DNA from: Chloroflexota bacterium
GTDB lineage: Bacteria; Chloroflexota; Dormibacteria; Dormibacterales; Dormibacteraceae
Assembly: GCA_005880795.1 (NCBI GenBank)
Contig: VBGP01000012.1
Coordinates: 22,960 to 86,959, forward strand
Direction: 5' to 3'
DNA: 64,000 nt
Below, one piece after another: positions 8,198-17,893 of this stretch. Below the pieces are notes generated by a model that was not told the origin of the DNA, made no database searches, and was given only the letters and a program-made list of their open reading frames with translations. How positions within the stretch are numbered: position 1 is the stretch's first letter; each line of letters opens with the position of its first letter. The position numbers and the translations under genes were made by a program.

Positions 8198-9046
8198 CTA
8201 AAGAGCCAGCTCCTGCTCTTCGGCAGCCGGGAAGGAGTTCACATCCGCTCCGCCCGACGCGCGGTGATTGCCGAGGGCTTGCTCGATCAGAGCATCCACT
8301 TCGATGTCGGAATGCAGTGGGTCGTGGTGAAAGAACGCGAGCTCTTTGACGCCCGCCTGCTCGGCCAGCGACAGCGCCTCCTCGTAGGTCGAATGTCCGA
8401 ACCCTGCACGCGTCTTGTATTCCTCGGCGCTGTACTGCGCGTCGTGGACCAGGAGGTCTGAGTCGCGGCACCAGTTGGCCAGGTCTTTCACAGTTCCGTT
8501 CGTGCCATTGGCAAACAGTGCGATCTCGTTGTCGGTCGCGAAGGTGAAGCGCGAGGAACCCTCGTCGATGCGATAGCCGAAGGTCGGGATCGGATGCATC
8601 AACAGATGCGGCGTGATGCGGAGCGCGCCGACCTCAAACGTCTCGCCCGGGTTTCGCTCGATGAACTCCATCTCGGCAGGCATGTGGCTCAGCTGAACCG
8701 GGAAGTACGCCGGGTCGGTCTGGTCGGCAAACGCGGCCTGCAGCGACTTGGCCGAGCCGGCGGGCCCGACGATGGTGAGCGTGGTCCCCGGCACGAACGC
8801 GGGCAGAAAAAACGGGAAGCCCTGGATGTGGTCGAGGTGTGTGTGAGTGATCAGGAGGTGCGCCTGCAGCGGCTCCGTCGGACTGCATGCGTTGCCCAGC
8901 TCCGCGATTCCAGAGCCCGAGTCGATGATGAGCATGTTGTTTTCCCGGTCGCGCACCTCGATGCACGTCGTGTTGCCGCCGTAGCGAAGCGTCCGGCGGC
9001 CTGGTGTCGGCCGTGTCCCGCGCGTGCCCCAGAACTTGATCCTCAT
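8198..9046 (-). CDS. metallo-beta-lactamase-fold hydrolase
   Basis: A 282-residue protein beginning MRIKFWGTRGTRPTPG, the usual opening of a group of MBL-fold hydrolases related to PhnP and phosphodiesterases. The zinc-binding motif THTHLDHIQGFPFF (about residues 90-103), the later FATDNE aspartate, VHDAQYSAEEY, the GHSTYEEA histidine and FHHDP complete the metal site. The substrate is unknown, but a cyclic nucleotide or phosphodiester would fit the neighbour: it overlaps the HD-GYP gene by ATGA. That pairing recurs in other bacteria to my knowledge, which suggests a signalling role. Confidence 0.85.
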   Translation of the reverse strand: MRIKFWGTRGTRPTPGRRTLRYGGNTTCIEVRDRENNMLIIDSGSGIAELGNACSPTEPLQAHLLITHTHLDHIQGFPFFLPAFVPGTTLTIVGPAGSAKSLQAAFADQTDPAYFPVQLSHMPAEMEFIERNPGETFEVGALRITPHLLMHPIPTFGYRIDEGSSRFTFATDNEIALFANGTNGTVKDLANWCRDSDLLVHDAQYSAEEYKTRAGFGHSTYEEALSLAEQAGVKELAFFHHDPLHSDIEVDALIEQALGNHRASGGADVNSFPAAEEQELAL

Positions 9047-10866
9047 CGGGTGGCCGAGGGCTCATAGATCTTCTTCGCGATGAAAATCTCGAGCAGGTCA
9101 CGGTCGAGCTTTCCCTGATTCGCCTCTTCATGCAGGATGTCGAGCGCGGTCGTCGTGGCAACCGCCCTCTTGTAGGGGCGGTCTTGCGCCGTGAGGGCGT
9201 CGTAAATGTCGGAGATCGTCATCATCCGAGCCTGCAGCGGGATCTGGTCGCCGGTCAGCCCTCGCGGGTATCCCGAACCATCCAGCTTTTCATGATGACC
9301 ATATGCGATCTCTGGGATGCCTCTCATAACCGGCGTCCACGGGATCTTGGTCAGGAAGTGAAAGCTGTGCGTGACGTGTGACTCCATCTCGAGCCGCTCT
9401 TGCGGGTCGAGGGTTCCCTTTCGAATGCTCAGGAAACGAAACTCCTGCGGTTCGAGCATCGGGTGCGGCCGGCCTGCGATGTCGAAGTAAGTCTGCTGCG
9501 CCAGGAACTCGATAGTCGATGCCTTGTCCTCCGGCATGACGCTTGGCTCGTTGGCCACGACGATGCTGTCGACCCACCGGTCGAGCTGAGCCATCTCCTC
9601 TTCTAAACGTCGATCGATGTCGGTCAGGTCCGGGCCGTTCTGGCCAGAACGCATCGCCTCGAGCTTCTCCATCGCGTACTTGACCTGCACCGACCGTTCG
9701 ATGAACTCAAAACGTGACTGGATCACCTCGAGCTGGCCCGGAATCAGCTTCTTGGCTTTGATGAGAATGTGCTCGCGCACGCCGACCTTCCCAAAGTCGT
9801 GGAGCAGGCATGCGTAGCGCAGCTCCTTGAATTGATCGTCCGTCAGCTGAACGTCTCGATACTTTCCAACCCCGATCTCCGTCACCGCCCTGGCGAGCGA
9901 TGTTGTGAGACCCTCGACCCGGCCCGAGTGACCGGCGGTGCTCGGGTCTCGTTGCTCGATCGCGGTCACGCTCGCCTGCACGAAGCCGTCGAACAGCGCC
10001 TGTATCGAGTCGATCAAATTCTTGTTGTCGAGCGCGACGGCGGCCTGGCTGGCGATCGATTCGATCATCTCCACGTCGTCGGGCTGGAAGCTGACGACCT
10101 CCGCCTCCACGGTGTCGACCGTGAGGCGTGTCTCGAGCCGGCGCTTGGCATTGATGAGCTGCACGGCGCCGACGACCTCGTTGTTGTAGTTGCGCATCGG
10201 CACCGTCAACATCGATTTCGTCCGGTAACCGAACTGCGAGTCGAAGCTCTTGCCGCCGGCCGGTTTTCCAGGCGGCGGTTTGTACGCGTCGTCGTAGATC
10301 TGGCTGGTGCCCATCGAAACCGTGTAGCCCACCACCGTCTTGTCATCGACCGGCACCTTGAATGCGGAGTACGTGCTCTTGTCGATCGAGTGATTCTGGC
10401 TCGACGCGAGGAACAGCTTCGGGACGCCGTCTTCCTCCATCTTCAGCCACAGGCTTGCGCCATCCGCGTGCGTCAGCTGACGCATCGTCGTGAGGATGAA
10501 CGACTGCAACCGGTCGATGTCCTTCTCGGCCGACAGCGCGATTCCGATCCGGTTGAGCTCGCGGAACTGGCGGTGGCGCCGGTGCGCCTCGACTTCCAGC
10601 TCGGTGACCTGCTGTTTCAGCGCGACGTTCTCCATCGCGACCCGAACCAGCTCTCGCAGGGCGGCAGGTGAGGCGTCCGGCGGCAGCTCGATGGCCATCC
10701 CCGCCAGCGGCTCGGGCGCCTGCTGGCCCGGCCCGAGCAGGATCAGCGCAGGCTGTTCGATCCGGGCCGGGTCGGTCAGCTTCTCGGTTTGGAGCCCGGT
10801 CGCGGCCAGGCCGCTGGGCTGGTCATGATCGAGCACGTAGAGATGAAACCGAGGCGCTGTCTTCAT
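9043..10866 (-). CDS. GAF and HD-GYP domain protein (putative cyclic-di-GMP phosphodiesterase)
   Basis: A 607-residue cytoplasmic signalling protein. Residues 1-70 resemble a degenerate receiver domain; about 75-100 form a coiled coil (LKQQVTELEVEAHRRHRQ); a GAF domain spans about 104-283. The HD-GYP domain follows: AGHSGRVEGL near 312, HDFGKVG at 356 and HHEKLDGSGYP at 524-534, so the metal and GYP residues are present. The distance between HD and HHE is about 168 residues, about 100 more than usual, because of an inserted segment near 390-490. Likely hydrolyses cyclic di-GMP in response to a ligand at GAF. Confidence 0.88.
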   Translation of the reverse strand: MKTAPRFHLYVLDHDQPSGLAATGLQTEKLTDPARIEQPALILLGPGQQAPEPLAGMAIELPPDASPAALRELVRVAMENVALKQQVTELEVEAHRRHRQFRELNRIGIALSAEKDIDRLQSFILTTMRQLTHADGASLWLKMEEDGVPKLFLASSQNHSIDKSTYSAFKVPVDDKTVVGYTVSMGTSQIYDDAYKPPPGKPAGGKSFDSQFGYRTKSMLTVPMRNYNNEVVGAVQLINAKRRLETRLTVDTVEAEVVSFQPDDVEMIESIASQAAVALDNKNLIDSIQALFDGFVQASVTAIEQRDPSTAGHSGRVEGLTTSLARAVTEIGVGKYRDVQLTDDQFKELRYACLLHDFGKVGVREHILIKAKKLIPGQLEVIQSRFEFIERSVQVKYAMEKLEAMRSGQNGPDLTDIDRRLEEEMAQLDRWVDSIVVANEPSVMPEDKASTIEFLAQQTYFDIAGRPHPMLEPQEFRFLSIRKGTLDPQERLEMESHVTHSFHFLTKIPWTPVMRGIPEIAYGHHEKLDGSGYPRGLTGDQIPLQARMMTISDIYDALTAQDRPYKRAVATTTALDILHEEANQGKLDRDLLEIFIAKKIYEPSATR

Positions 10867-10875
10867 CGGAGGGTC

Positions 10876-11655
10876 TTATCTAGCACCCCCGTCGGAGTTT
10901 TGAGCGTAGATAAGGCGTAAACCCTCGAGAGTCAGCAGCGGGTCGGTGGTTTCTATGACGTGGGTCAGGCCGGCGACGAGCGACGCCTGGCCGCCGGTCG
11001 CCACCACCCTCGCCTGGCCGCCCAGCTCGTCGACCATCCGTTTGACCATCCCCTCGACCTGGGCGACGAAGCCCCAGACCAGGCCGGACTGGATCGAGGC
11101 CACCGTGTTGCGGCCGATCACCGAGTCGGGCGCCACCGGCTCGACCCTCCGCAGCATCGCGGTCTGCGAGACCAGCGCGTCGAGCGAGATCTCGACCCCG
11201 GGGGCTATGGCGCCACCGAGGTAATCGCCCTCGGCGTTGATCGCGTCATAGGTCACCGCTGTGCCGAAGTCGATCACGACGACCGGGCCGCCGTACTTCG
11301 AGTAGGCGGCCAGCGCGTTGGCGATACGGTCGGCGCCGACGTCTTTCGGGTTGTCGTACCGGATGCGGACGCTGGTCTTGACGCCTGGTCCGACCATCAC
11401 GGGCTCGCACTTCAGGTAGCGGCGGGAGGCCTCGACCAGGGCCGGATTGATCGTGGGCACCACGCTGGATATGACGACCCCGGTGACCACCTCGAGCTCA
11501 AAGCCGCGAAGCTCGAACAGCTGGCGCAGCTCGACCGCCAGCTCGTCGGCCGTCCACTCGCGTCGGGAGGTCAGGCGCCAGTCGGCGGCCAGCCGCTCCC
11601 CGTCGAACAGAGCCAGCGTCACGTTTGTGTTGCCGACGTCGACCGCAAGCAGCAT
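10876..11655 (-). CDS. coaX: type III pantothenate kinase
   Basis: A 259-residue CoaX, which phosphorylates pantothenate in the first step of coenzyme A synthesis. The ASKHA-fold signatures are visible: DVGNTNVTLALFDG at the N terminus (phosphate loop), VVISSVVPTINPAL, GADRIANALAAY, VVIDFGTAVTYDAI and YLGGAIAPGVE. The length is normal. It lies 13 nt after argH and 9 nt before the HD-GYP gene, so it is embedded in the long arg-to-serS gene string. ATG start at 11655 begins directly at the conserved strand. Confidence 0.96.
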   Translation of the reverse strand: MLLAVDVGNTNVTLALFDGERLAADWRLTSRREWTADELAVELRQLFELRGFELEVVTGVVISSVVPTINPALVEASRRYLKCEPVMVGPGVKTSVRIRYDNPKDVGADRIANALAAYSKYGGPVVVIDFGTAVTYDAINAEGDYLGGAIAPGVEISLDALVSQTAMLRRVEPVAPDSVIGRNTVASIQSGLVWGFVAQVEGMVKRMVDELGGQARVVATGGQASLVAGLTHVIETTDPLLTLEGLRLIYAQNSDGGAR

Positions 11656-11668
11656 GGGCGCCCGAACT

Positions 11669-12988
11669 CTACTTGGTCGTACGCCGCAACGAAGCCGCTT
11701 CCCGGCGCAGGGCGCGAGCCCGGGAGGTGACCTGTCGCCGGCCCGGACCCCCTACGAGATCGCGCTTGGCGACCGACGCCTTCGCGTTCCAGGGGGCGGC
11801 AAACTCGCCATCCCGAACCTGGCGGCCGATCTTCTCGTGGGCCCGGCGGAACGGCGTACCTGACCGCACGAGGGCTTCCGCCGCGTCTGTGGCGAGCAAA
11901 AGGGGATCGGCGGCCGCCGCCGAAAGGCGGTCGCGGTCGAACTCGAGATGCTCGACGAGGAGCGCAGCGGCGGTCAGCGAGTCGAGCACGTTCTCGACCG
12001 CGGCGAACAGGGCGGGCTTGTCCTCCTGGAGGTCCCGGTCATAAGCCAGGGGAAGGCCTTTGAGCACAGTGGCAAGCGCAACGAATCCCCCCAACGACCT
12101 GCCCGCCCGGCCGCGCAAGAGCTCGGCGATGTCCGGGTTCTTCTTCTGCGGCATGAGGCTGGAGCCGGTCGCGATCTCGTCGGCCAGCTTGACGAAACCG
12201 AACTCTGAGCTCGCCCAGAGCACAACGTCCTCGCCAAGCCTGCTGAGGTGAAGGGACGTGGAAACGCACGCGTACGCGATGTCCAGCGCGAAATCGCGGT
12301 CCGAGACGGCGTCCATGCTGTTCTCGGTGAGGGCCGGAATCCGAAGCTCTCGCGCCACCGCCTGCCGCGCCAGCGGCAGAGTCGAGCCGGCCAGTGCCCC
12401 CGACCCCAGCGGCATGGTTCCGGCGGAGTCAAACGCGATGCGGAATCGCCGGGCGTCACGGAGCAGCGGCTCGGCGTGCGCGAGCAGGTGATGGCCGACC
12501 GTCACCGGCTGCGCGCGCTGAAGGTGCGTGTATCCGGGCATGAGCCATGCGGCATGCGCCGCCGCCTTTGCGGAGAGCACATCGATCAGCCGGGCAAGGC
12601 CTGCGATCGCCTCAGTCGCCGCGTCGCGGCAGTACAGCCTCAGGTCGAGCGCGACCTGGTCGTTGCGCGACCGGCCCGCGTGAAGGGCCGCTCCGGCGGG
12701 CGTGATCTCGGTGAGACGGCGCTCGATGGCGGTGTGGATGTCCTCGTCTGACGCTTGGAACTTGAAGTCGCCGGCGTCGAGCTCGCGCCTGATCCGGCGC
12801 AGGCCGCGCTCGATGGCGGTCAGCTGCGACGCCGAAAGCAGCCCCGCGGCTTTGAGCCCACGGGCGTGCGCGACGCTCCCCTCGATGTCGTATGGGTATA
12901 GCTCGTAGTCAGTCTCGAGCGAAGATGAAAAGCGCTCGAGCTCCGGCAGCAGGCCGCGCTTGAAGCGCCCGCTCCAGAGCTTTCCCGT
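11669..12988 (-). CDS. argH: argininosuccinate lyase, apparently with a non-canonical ACG start
   Basis: ArgH splits argininosuccinate into arginine and fumarate, the last step of arginine synthesis. The frame is intact: the typical N-terminal KLWSGRF, SSLETDYELYPYDIEGSVAH, EDIHTAIERRLTEI and HAGRSRNDQVALDLRLY, and the catalytic signature GSSLMPQKKNPDIAEL. No ATG, GTG or TTG lies in frame between the upstream stop (near 13034) and codon 136 (GTG 12580), which is far inside the enzyme. The ACG at 12988-12986 would give M-G-K-L-W-S-G-R-F, exactly where ArgH proteins start, so I place the start there (439 residues). A sequencing or assembly error changing ATG to ACG cannot be excluded. Confidence 0.85.
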   Translation of the reverse strand, partial: TGKLWSGRFKRGLLPELERFSSSLETDYELYPYDIEGSVAHARGLKAAGLLSASQLTAIERGLRRIRRELDAGDFKFQASDEDIHTAIERRLTEITPAGAALHAGRSRNDQVALDLRLYCRDAATEAIAGLARLIDVLSAKAAAHAAWLMPGYTHLQRAQPVTVGHHLLAHAEPLLRDARRFRIAFDSAGTMPLGSGALAGSTLPLARQAVARELRIPALTENSMDAVSDRDFALDIAYACVSTSLHLSRLGEDVVLWASSEFGFVKLADEIATGSSLMPQKKNPDIAELLRGRAGRSLGGFVALATVLKGLPLAYDRDLQEDKPALFAAVENVLDSLTAAALLVEHLEFDRDRLSAAAADPLLLATDAAEALVRSGTPFRRAHEKIGRQVRDGEFAAPWNAKASVAKRDLVGGPGRRQVTSRARALRREAASLRRTTK

Positions 12989-13026
12989 TTTCTCTGTAGA
13001 GCGCCCTGCGCGCGCCCGGCGCTTTC

Positions 13027-14274
13027 CTATTTGGTCAGCCTCTTAGCGTCGCCCAGCAGACGGCCGAAATCGCGCGCGTGAAGCTGCCCCTGCACGCGCG
13101 CGGACGTGCGCAGGCCCATGCCCCAGAGCTTGATGAAGCCGGCGGCCGCCGACTGGTCGAACTCGTCCCCCTTGCCGTAGGTCGCCAGGGACAGCTGGTA
13201 GAGCTGGTCCGGCGACTTCCTCCCGACCACCTGCGACGACCCCTTATAGAGCTTCAACCGCACGTCGCCTGTGACATGGCGCTGCGTCTCGGCGACGAAT
13301 GCATAGAGGGCGTCACGCAGCGGGCTGAACCAGAGGCCGTCGTAGACCATCTGGGCCCACTGCTGGGCGACGAGGTCTTTGAACCTCGCGACCTCTTTGG
13401 GGAGCGTGATGTCCTCGAGCGCCTGGTGGGCCTGGAGCAAGAGCACGGCGGCCGGAGCCTCGTAGATCTCGCGTGACTTGATGCCGATCAGGCGGTTCTC
13501 GAGATGGTCGATCCGGCCCACTCCGTTCTCGCCACCGAGCCCATTCAAGGTCGTGACGATCTCGAGCGCGGGGGCCGGCTTGCCGTCGAGCGCCACCGGA
13601 ACCCCCTCCTTGAAGCCGATCTCAACGTACATCGGCTCGTCCGGGCACTGTCGGGGGTCGCGCGTCCATGCGTAAACATCCTTGGGCGGTTCCGCCCACG
13701 GGTCTTCCAGTGCGCCGGCCTCGATCGATCGGCCCCATAGGTTTTCGTCTGTCGAGTAGGGCTCGCGGACGGTGGCCGGCACCTCGATCCCATGCTGCTT
13801 CGCGTAGTCGATCTCGTCGTCGCGGTTCATCCCCCACTCCCTCACCGGCGCGACGACCTGGAGGTCGGGCGCGAGCGCGGCGGTGGCGACGTCGAAACGA
13901 ACCTGGTCGTTGCCCTTGCCCGTGCATCCGTGCGCCACGGCGTCGGCGCCTTCGCGGCGTGCGACTTCGACCATCATCGCGGCGATGAGCGGCCGGCCCA
14001 GCGCTGTGGCCAGGGGGTATTCCTTTTCATACACCGCGCCCGCCTGCAAGGACGGCCAGACGAAAAGCTGGAGAAACGGAAGCTTGCCGTCGGCCACGTA
14101 GGCAGCCGAGGCACCGGTCTTCAGAGCGCGGGCCTGGATCGCGTCGAGGTCCTTCTTCTCGCCCAGGTCGACCGTGAAGGCGATGACGTCCCACCCCTGG
14201 TCTTTCAGCCAGCGGATTGCGACCGAGGTGTCGAGTCCCCCCGAATATGCCAGTACGAGCTTCCTAGCGGGCAT
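13027..14274 (-). CDS. argG: argininosuccinate synthase
   Basis: A 415-residue enzyme that joins citrulline and aspartate using ATP. The N-terminal P-loop LVLAYSGGLDTSVAIRWL and the later HGCTGKGNDQVRF, NLWGRSIEAGALEDPW and GGENGVGRIDHLENR blocks are characteristic. The ATG at 14274 lies 11 nt inside the end of argR, so translation is coupled and longer upstream starts are unlikely. The stop TAG (13027-13029) is 38 nt before the inferred argH start. Confidence 0.96.
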   Translation of the reverse strand: MPARKLVLAYSGGLDTSVAIRWLKDQGWDVIAFTVDLGEKKDLDAIQARALKTGASAAYVADGKLPFLQLFVWPSLQAGAVYEKEYPLATALGRPLIAAMMVEVARREGADAVAHGCTGKGNDQVRFDVATAALAPDLQVVAPVREWGMNRDDEIDYAKQHGIEVPATVREPYSTDENLWGRSIEAGALEDPWAEPPKDVYAWTRDPRQCPDEPMYVEIGFKEGVPVALDGKPAPALEIVTTLNGLGGENGVGRIDHLENRLIGIKSREIYEAPAAVLLLQAHQALEDITLPKEVARFKDLVAQQWAQMVYDGLWFSPLRDALYAFVAETQRHVTGDVRLKLYKGSSQVVGRKSPDQLYQLSLATYGKGDEFDQSAAAGFIKLWGMGLRTSARVQGQLHARDFGRLLGDAKRLTK

Positions 14275-14679
14275 TGGCGAGGAGCTCTTTGAGGGCTCGG
14301 CTTGCGCCGGGTTTGCGGAGCACGGCGATGATCGTGTCGTCGCCGGCCACCGTGCCGGCGATGCCGGGCAGAGAAGCCTCATCGATTCGGCGCGCCACCA
14401 GGTTGGCGGTGCCGGGCGGAGTCCTGATCACCGCCATCGGCGCGATGACTTCGATCGAGAGGACCAGCTCACTGACGAGCGCAGCCGAGCTGCGGTAGCC
14501 ATTGCCAGCGCGAACCAGGCCCAGCTCCTGGATGTCGCGCGAGATCGTCGCCTGCGTCGCGCGCATGCCGCGCCTCGCGAGGGCGGCCGCGATGTCCTGC
14601 TGCGTATGCACCGACCCGCGTCCTGGGCCGCGATTGACAAGATCGAGGATCGCGCTGTGACGCGAGGCCTTGGTCGCAG

Positions 14680-14683
<4 letters not shown>
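14264..14683 (-). CDS. argR: arginine repressor
   Basis: A 139-residue ArgR. The N-terminal winged helix-turn-helix (about residues 8-68) contains HTQQDIAAALARRGMRATQATISRDIQELGL in family form; the C-terminal trimerisation and arginine-binding domain has the LPGIAGTVAGDDTIIAVL motif. It should bind ARG boxes upstream of arginine biosynthesis genes when arginine is abundant. Encoded inside the cluster it is expected to control: ATGA overlap with argD upstream and an 11-nt overlap with argG downstream. Confidence 0.94.
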
Positions 14684-15843
<1,160 letters not shown>

Positions 15844-15848
15844 CGATT

Positions 15849-16685
15849 TCAAGGCGTGACCATGGTCCCGATCCCGGCTTCGGTGAAGAGTTCGAGCAGC
15901 AGCGCGTGCTTGGTCCGTCCGTCCACGATGTGCGCGAACGGCACTCCATCGAGCGCCCGCAGGCACGCCTCGAGCTTGGGGATCATGCCGCCTGTCACCT
16001 CACCCTTCTCGATGCGCTGGCGCGCGTCATCCTTGGAAAGCACGGCGACCACGTTCCCGTCCACGCCCTGGACTCCCGCCACGTCAGTGAGGAGGATCAC
16101 CTTCGCCGCCTTGAGCGCGACCGCGATCTCCGCCGCCACCGTGTCGGCGTTGATGTTGTAGGCGTGGCCGTCGTAACCGAGGCCGATCGAGGCGATGACC
16201 GGGATGTACCCCCGCGCCAGCAAGGCGGTGATCGGCTCCTTGTTCACCTGCGTGACGCGGCCCACGAAGCCCATCGACTCATCGAGCGGCTCGGCGATGA
16301 TCGTCGGCCCGTCCTCGCCGCTCATCCCGACCGCCTGTCCACCGAGGCGGTGGATCGCGGCGACCAGGTCGGGGCTGACCTTGCCGGTCAGCACCATCTT
16401 CACGACCTCCATCGTGTTTTCGTCGGTGATCCGCAGCCCGTTCTTGAACTCGGCCTTCAGCCCGAGCCGTTCGCTCATCGCGGTGATCTCAGGACCCCCG
16501 CCGTGGATGAGCACCGGCTGCATGCCCACATAGCGCAGCAGCACCACGTCGAGCAGCGTCTCGTCGCGGGCGTGCTCGATCGCGTTGCCCCCGACCTTGA
16601 TCACGACGATCTGTCCGTGGAATCGCTTGATATAAGGCAGCGCCTCGACGAGGACTTTCGCGCGCTCCTCGACTGTCAGCGTCAT
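15849..16685 (-). CDS. argB: acetylglutamate kinase
   Basis: A 278-residue amino-acid kinase. The N-terminal VVIKVGGNAIE, the VLIHGGGPEITAMSERLG substrate loop, NINADTVAAEIA and GGMIPKLEACLRAL are all canonical. ArgB phosphorylates N-acetylglutamate and is the usual target of feedback inhibition by arginine and of PII; whether this PII regulates it is unknown. It overlaps argJ by ATGA and precedes argD by 5 nt. Confidence 0.96.
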   Translation of the reverse strand: MTLTVEERAKVLVEALPYIKRFHGQIVVIKVGGNAIEHARDETLLDVVLLRYVGMQPVLIHGGGPEITAMSERLGLKAEFKNGLRITDENTMEVVKMVLTGKVSPDLVAAIHRLGGQAVGMSGEDGPTIIAEPLDESMGFVGRVTQVNKEPITALLARGYIPVIASIGLGYDGHAYNINADTVAAEIAVALKAAKVILLTDVAGVQGVDGNVVAVLSKDDARQRIEKGEVTGGMIPKLEACLRALDGVPFAHIVDGRTKHALLLELFTEAGIGTMVTP

Positions 16686-17893
16686 GTGGTGTAGTCGGCG
16701 TTGATTCGCACGTATTCCTCCGATAGGTCACATCCCCACGCCTCAGCGCTGCCTTCGCCGAGTCCAAGCGTGGCCACGATCTCAATTTCCGGCTGCTCGA
16801 AGGCCCGCCGTACGGCCGTCAGGTCGACGTTCACTCCAGAACCGCGCTCGAACACGACCAGGCCTCCGATCGTCAGGTGCAGCCTGTCGAGCGCAAGCTC
16901 GGCGCCACTGTATCCGAGAGCACACACGATCCGGCCCCAGTTCGGATCGCCGCCGTGCACGGCCGTCTTGACCAGGCTCGACGACGCTACGGCGCGGGCT
17001 GCGGTCCTGGCCTCGCCGTCCGAAGTCGCTCCCACGACTTTCACCGTGATCAGCCTCGTCGCGCCTTCGCCGTCCCGCGCGATGGCGCGCGAAAGCTCCC
17101 GGGCGACCTGCTCCATCGCGGCCTTGAGCTCTTCGGCCTCCGCGCTCCCGGCCTGGATGGGGTCGTTGCCGGCAGCTCCGTTTGCGAGCACCAGGAAGCT
17201 GTCGTTGGTCGAGCTGTCTCCGTCGACCGTGACCTGGTTGAAGCTGCGATCCGCGATGGATCTGACGAGCTTTGACATCAAGCCGGGCTCGACCGCGGCG
17301 TCGGTCGTGATGTAGGCGAGCATGGTCGCCATGTTGGGGTGGATCATGCCGGACCCCTTGCACATTCCCCCCACCCGAACGGTGGCGCCGGCGACGTCGA
17401 GGTCGACCTGCGCGGTCTTGGGGACGGTGTCGGTGGTCATGATCGCGCGCGCGGCGGCCACGCCTTGCTCGGCGCTCAGACTCCCGCACGCCTGCGCGAT
17501 GCCTGACCTGATCGCGTCCATCGGCAGGTAGCGCCCGATCACGCCGGTCGAGCTGACCAGGACCTGGTCCGGGTCGAGGTCGAGCCGGTCGGCCGAAAGC
17601 TTCGCCATGAGCAGCGCATCTTTGAACCCCTGTGCTCCGGTGCACGCGTTCGCGTTGCCGGAATTGATGGTCAAGGCCTGCACCCGGTTGCGCTGCAGGT
17701 GAAGCTGGTCGATCACAACAGATGCCGACTTCACCTTGTTGGTCGTGAACACGCCGCCTGTATCGCACGCGTATGCGGAGTGGATCACACAGAGATCGTC
17801 CTTCTGGCCGCTCGGCATGGCCGATGCGCCGGCGGTGAAGGCCTTGATCCCGCACGCCGCCGTCCCGGCCCGAAACCCTCGGGCGTAGGTCAC
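16682..17893 (-). CDS. argJ: bifunctional glutamate N-acetyltransferase/ornithine acetyltransferase
   Basis: A 403-residue ArgJ, which recycles the acetyl group between N-acetylornithine and glutamate. The self-cleavage site HPNMATMLAYITTD (nucleophile Thr after ATM) is intact, so alpha and beta chains should form. Other matches are SGNANACTGAQG, VSSTGVIGRYLPM, VDGDSSTNDSFLVLANG and GDPNWGRI. The GTG at 17893 overlaps the argC stop as GTGA; a second in-frame GTG lies two codons upstream. Presence of ArgJ means the acetyl cycle does not need ArgA/ArgE. Confidence 0.95.
   Translation of the reverse strand: MTYARGFRAGTAACGIKAFTAGASAMPSGQKDDLCVIHSAYACDTGGVFTTNKVKSASVVIDQLHLQRNRVQALTINSGNANACTGAQGFKDALLMAKLSADRLDLDPDQVLVSSTGVIGRYLPMDAIRSGIAQACGSLSAEQGVAAARAIMTTDTVPKTAQVDLDVAGATVRVGGMCKGSGMIHPNMATMLAYITTDAAVEPGLMSKLVRSIADRSFNQVTVDGDSSTNDSFLVLANGAAGNDPIQAGSAEAEELKAAMEQVARELSRAIARDGEGATRLITVKVVGATSDGEARTAARAVASSSLVKTAVHGGDPNWGRIVCALGYSGAELALDRLHLTIGGLVVFERGSGVNVDLTAVRRAFEQPEIEIVATLGLGEGSAEAWGCDLSEEYVRINADYTT

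Noticed and set aside
13020..13040. Programmed frameshift producing an ArgG-ArgH fusion
   Set aside because: The ArgH frame is open back to the end of argG, but no good slippery heptamer or following structure is visible and ArgG ends at a normal length; a non-canonical start is simpler.
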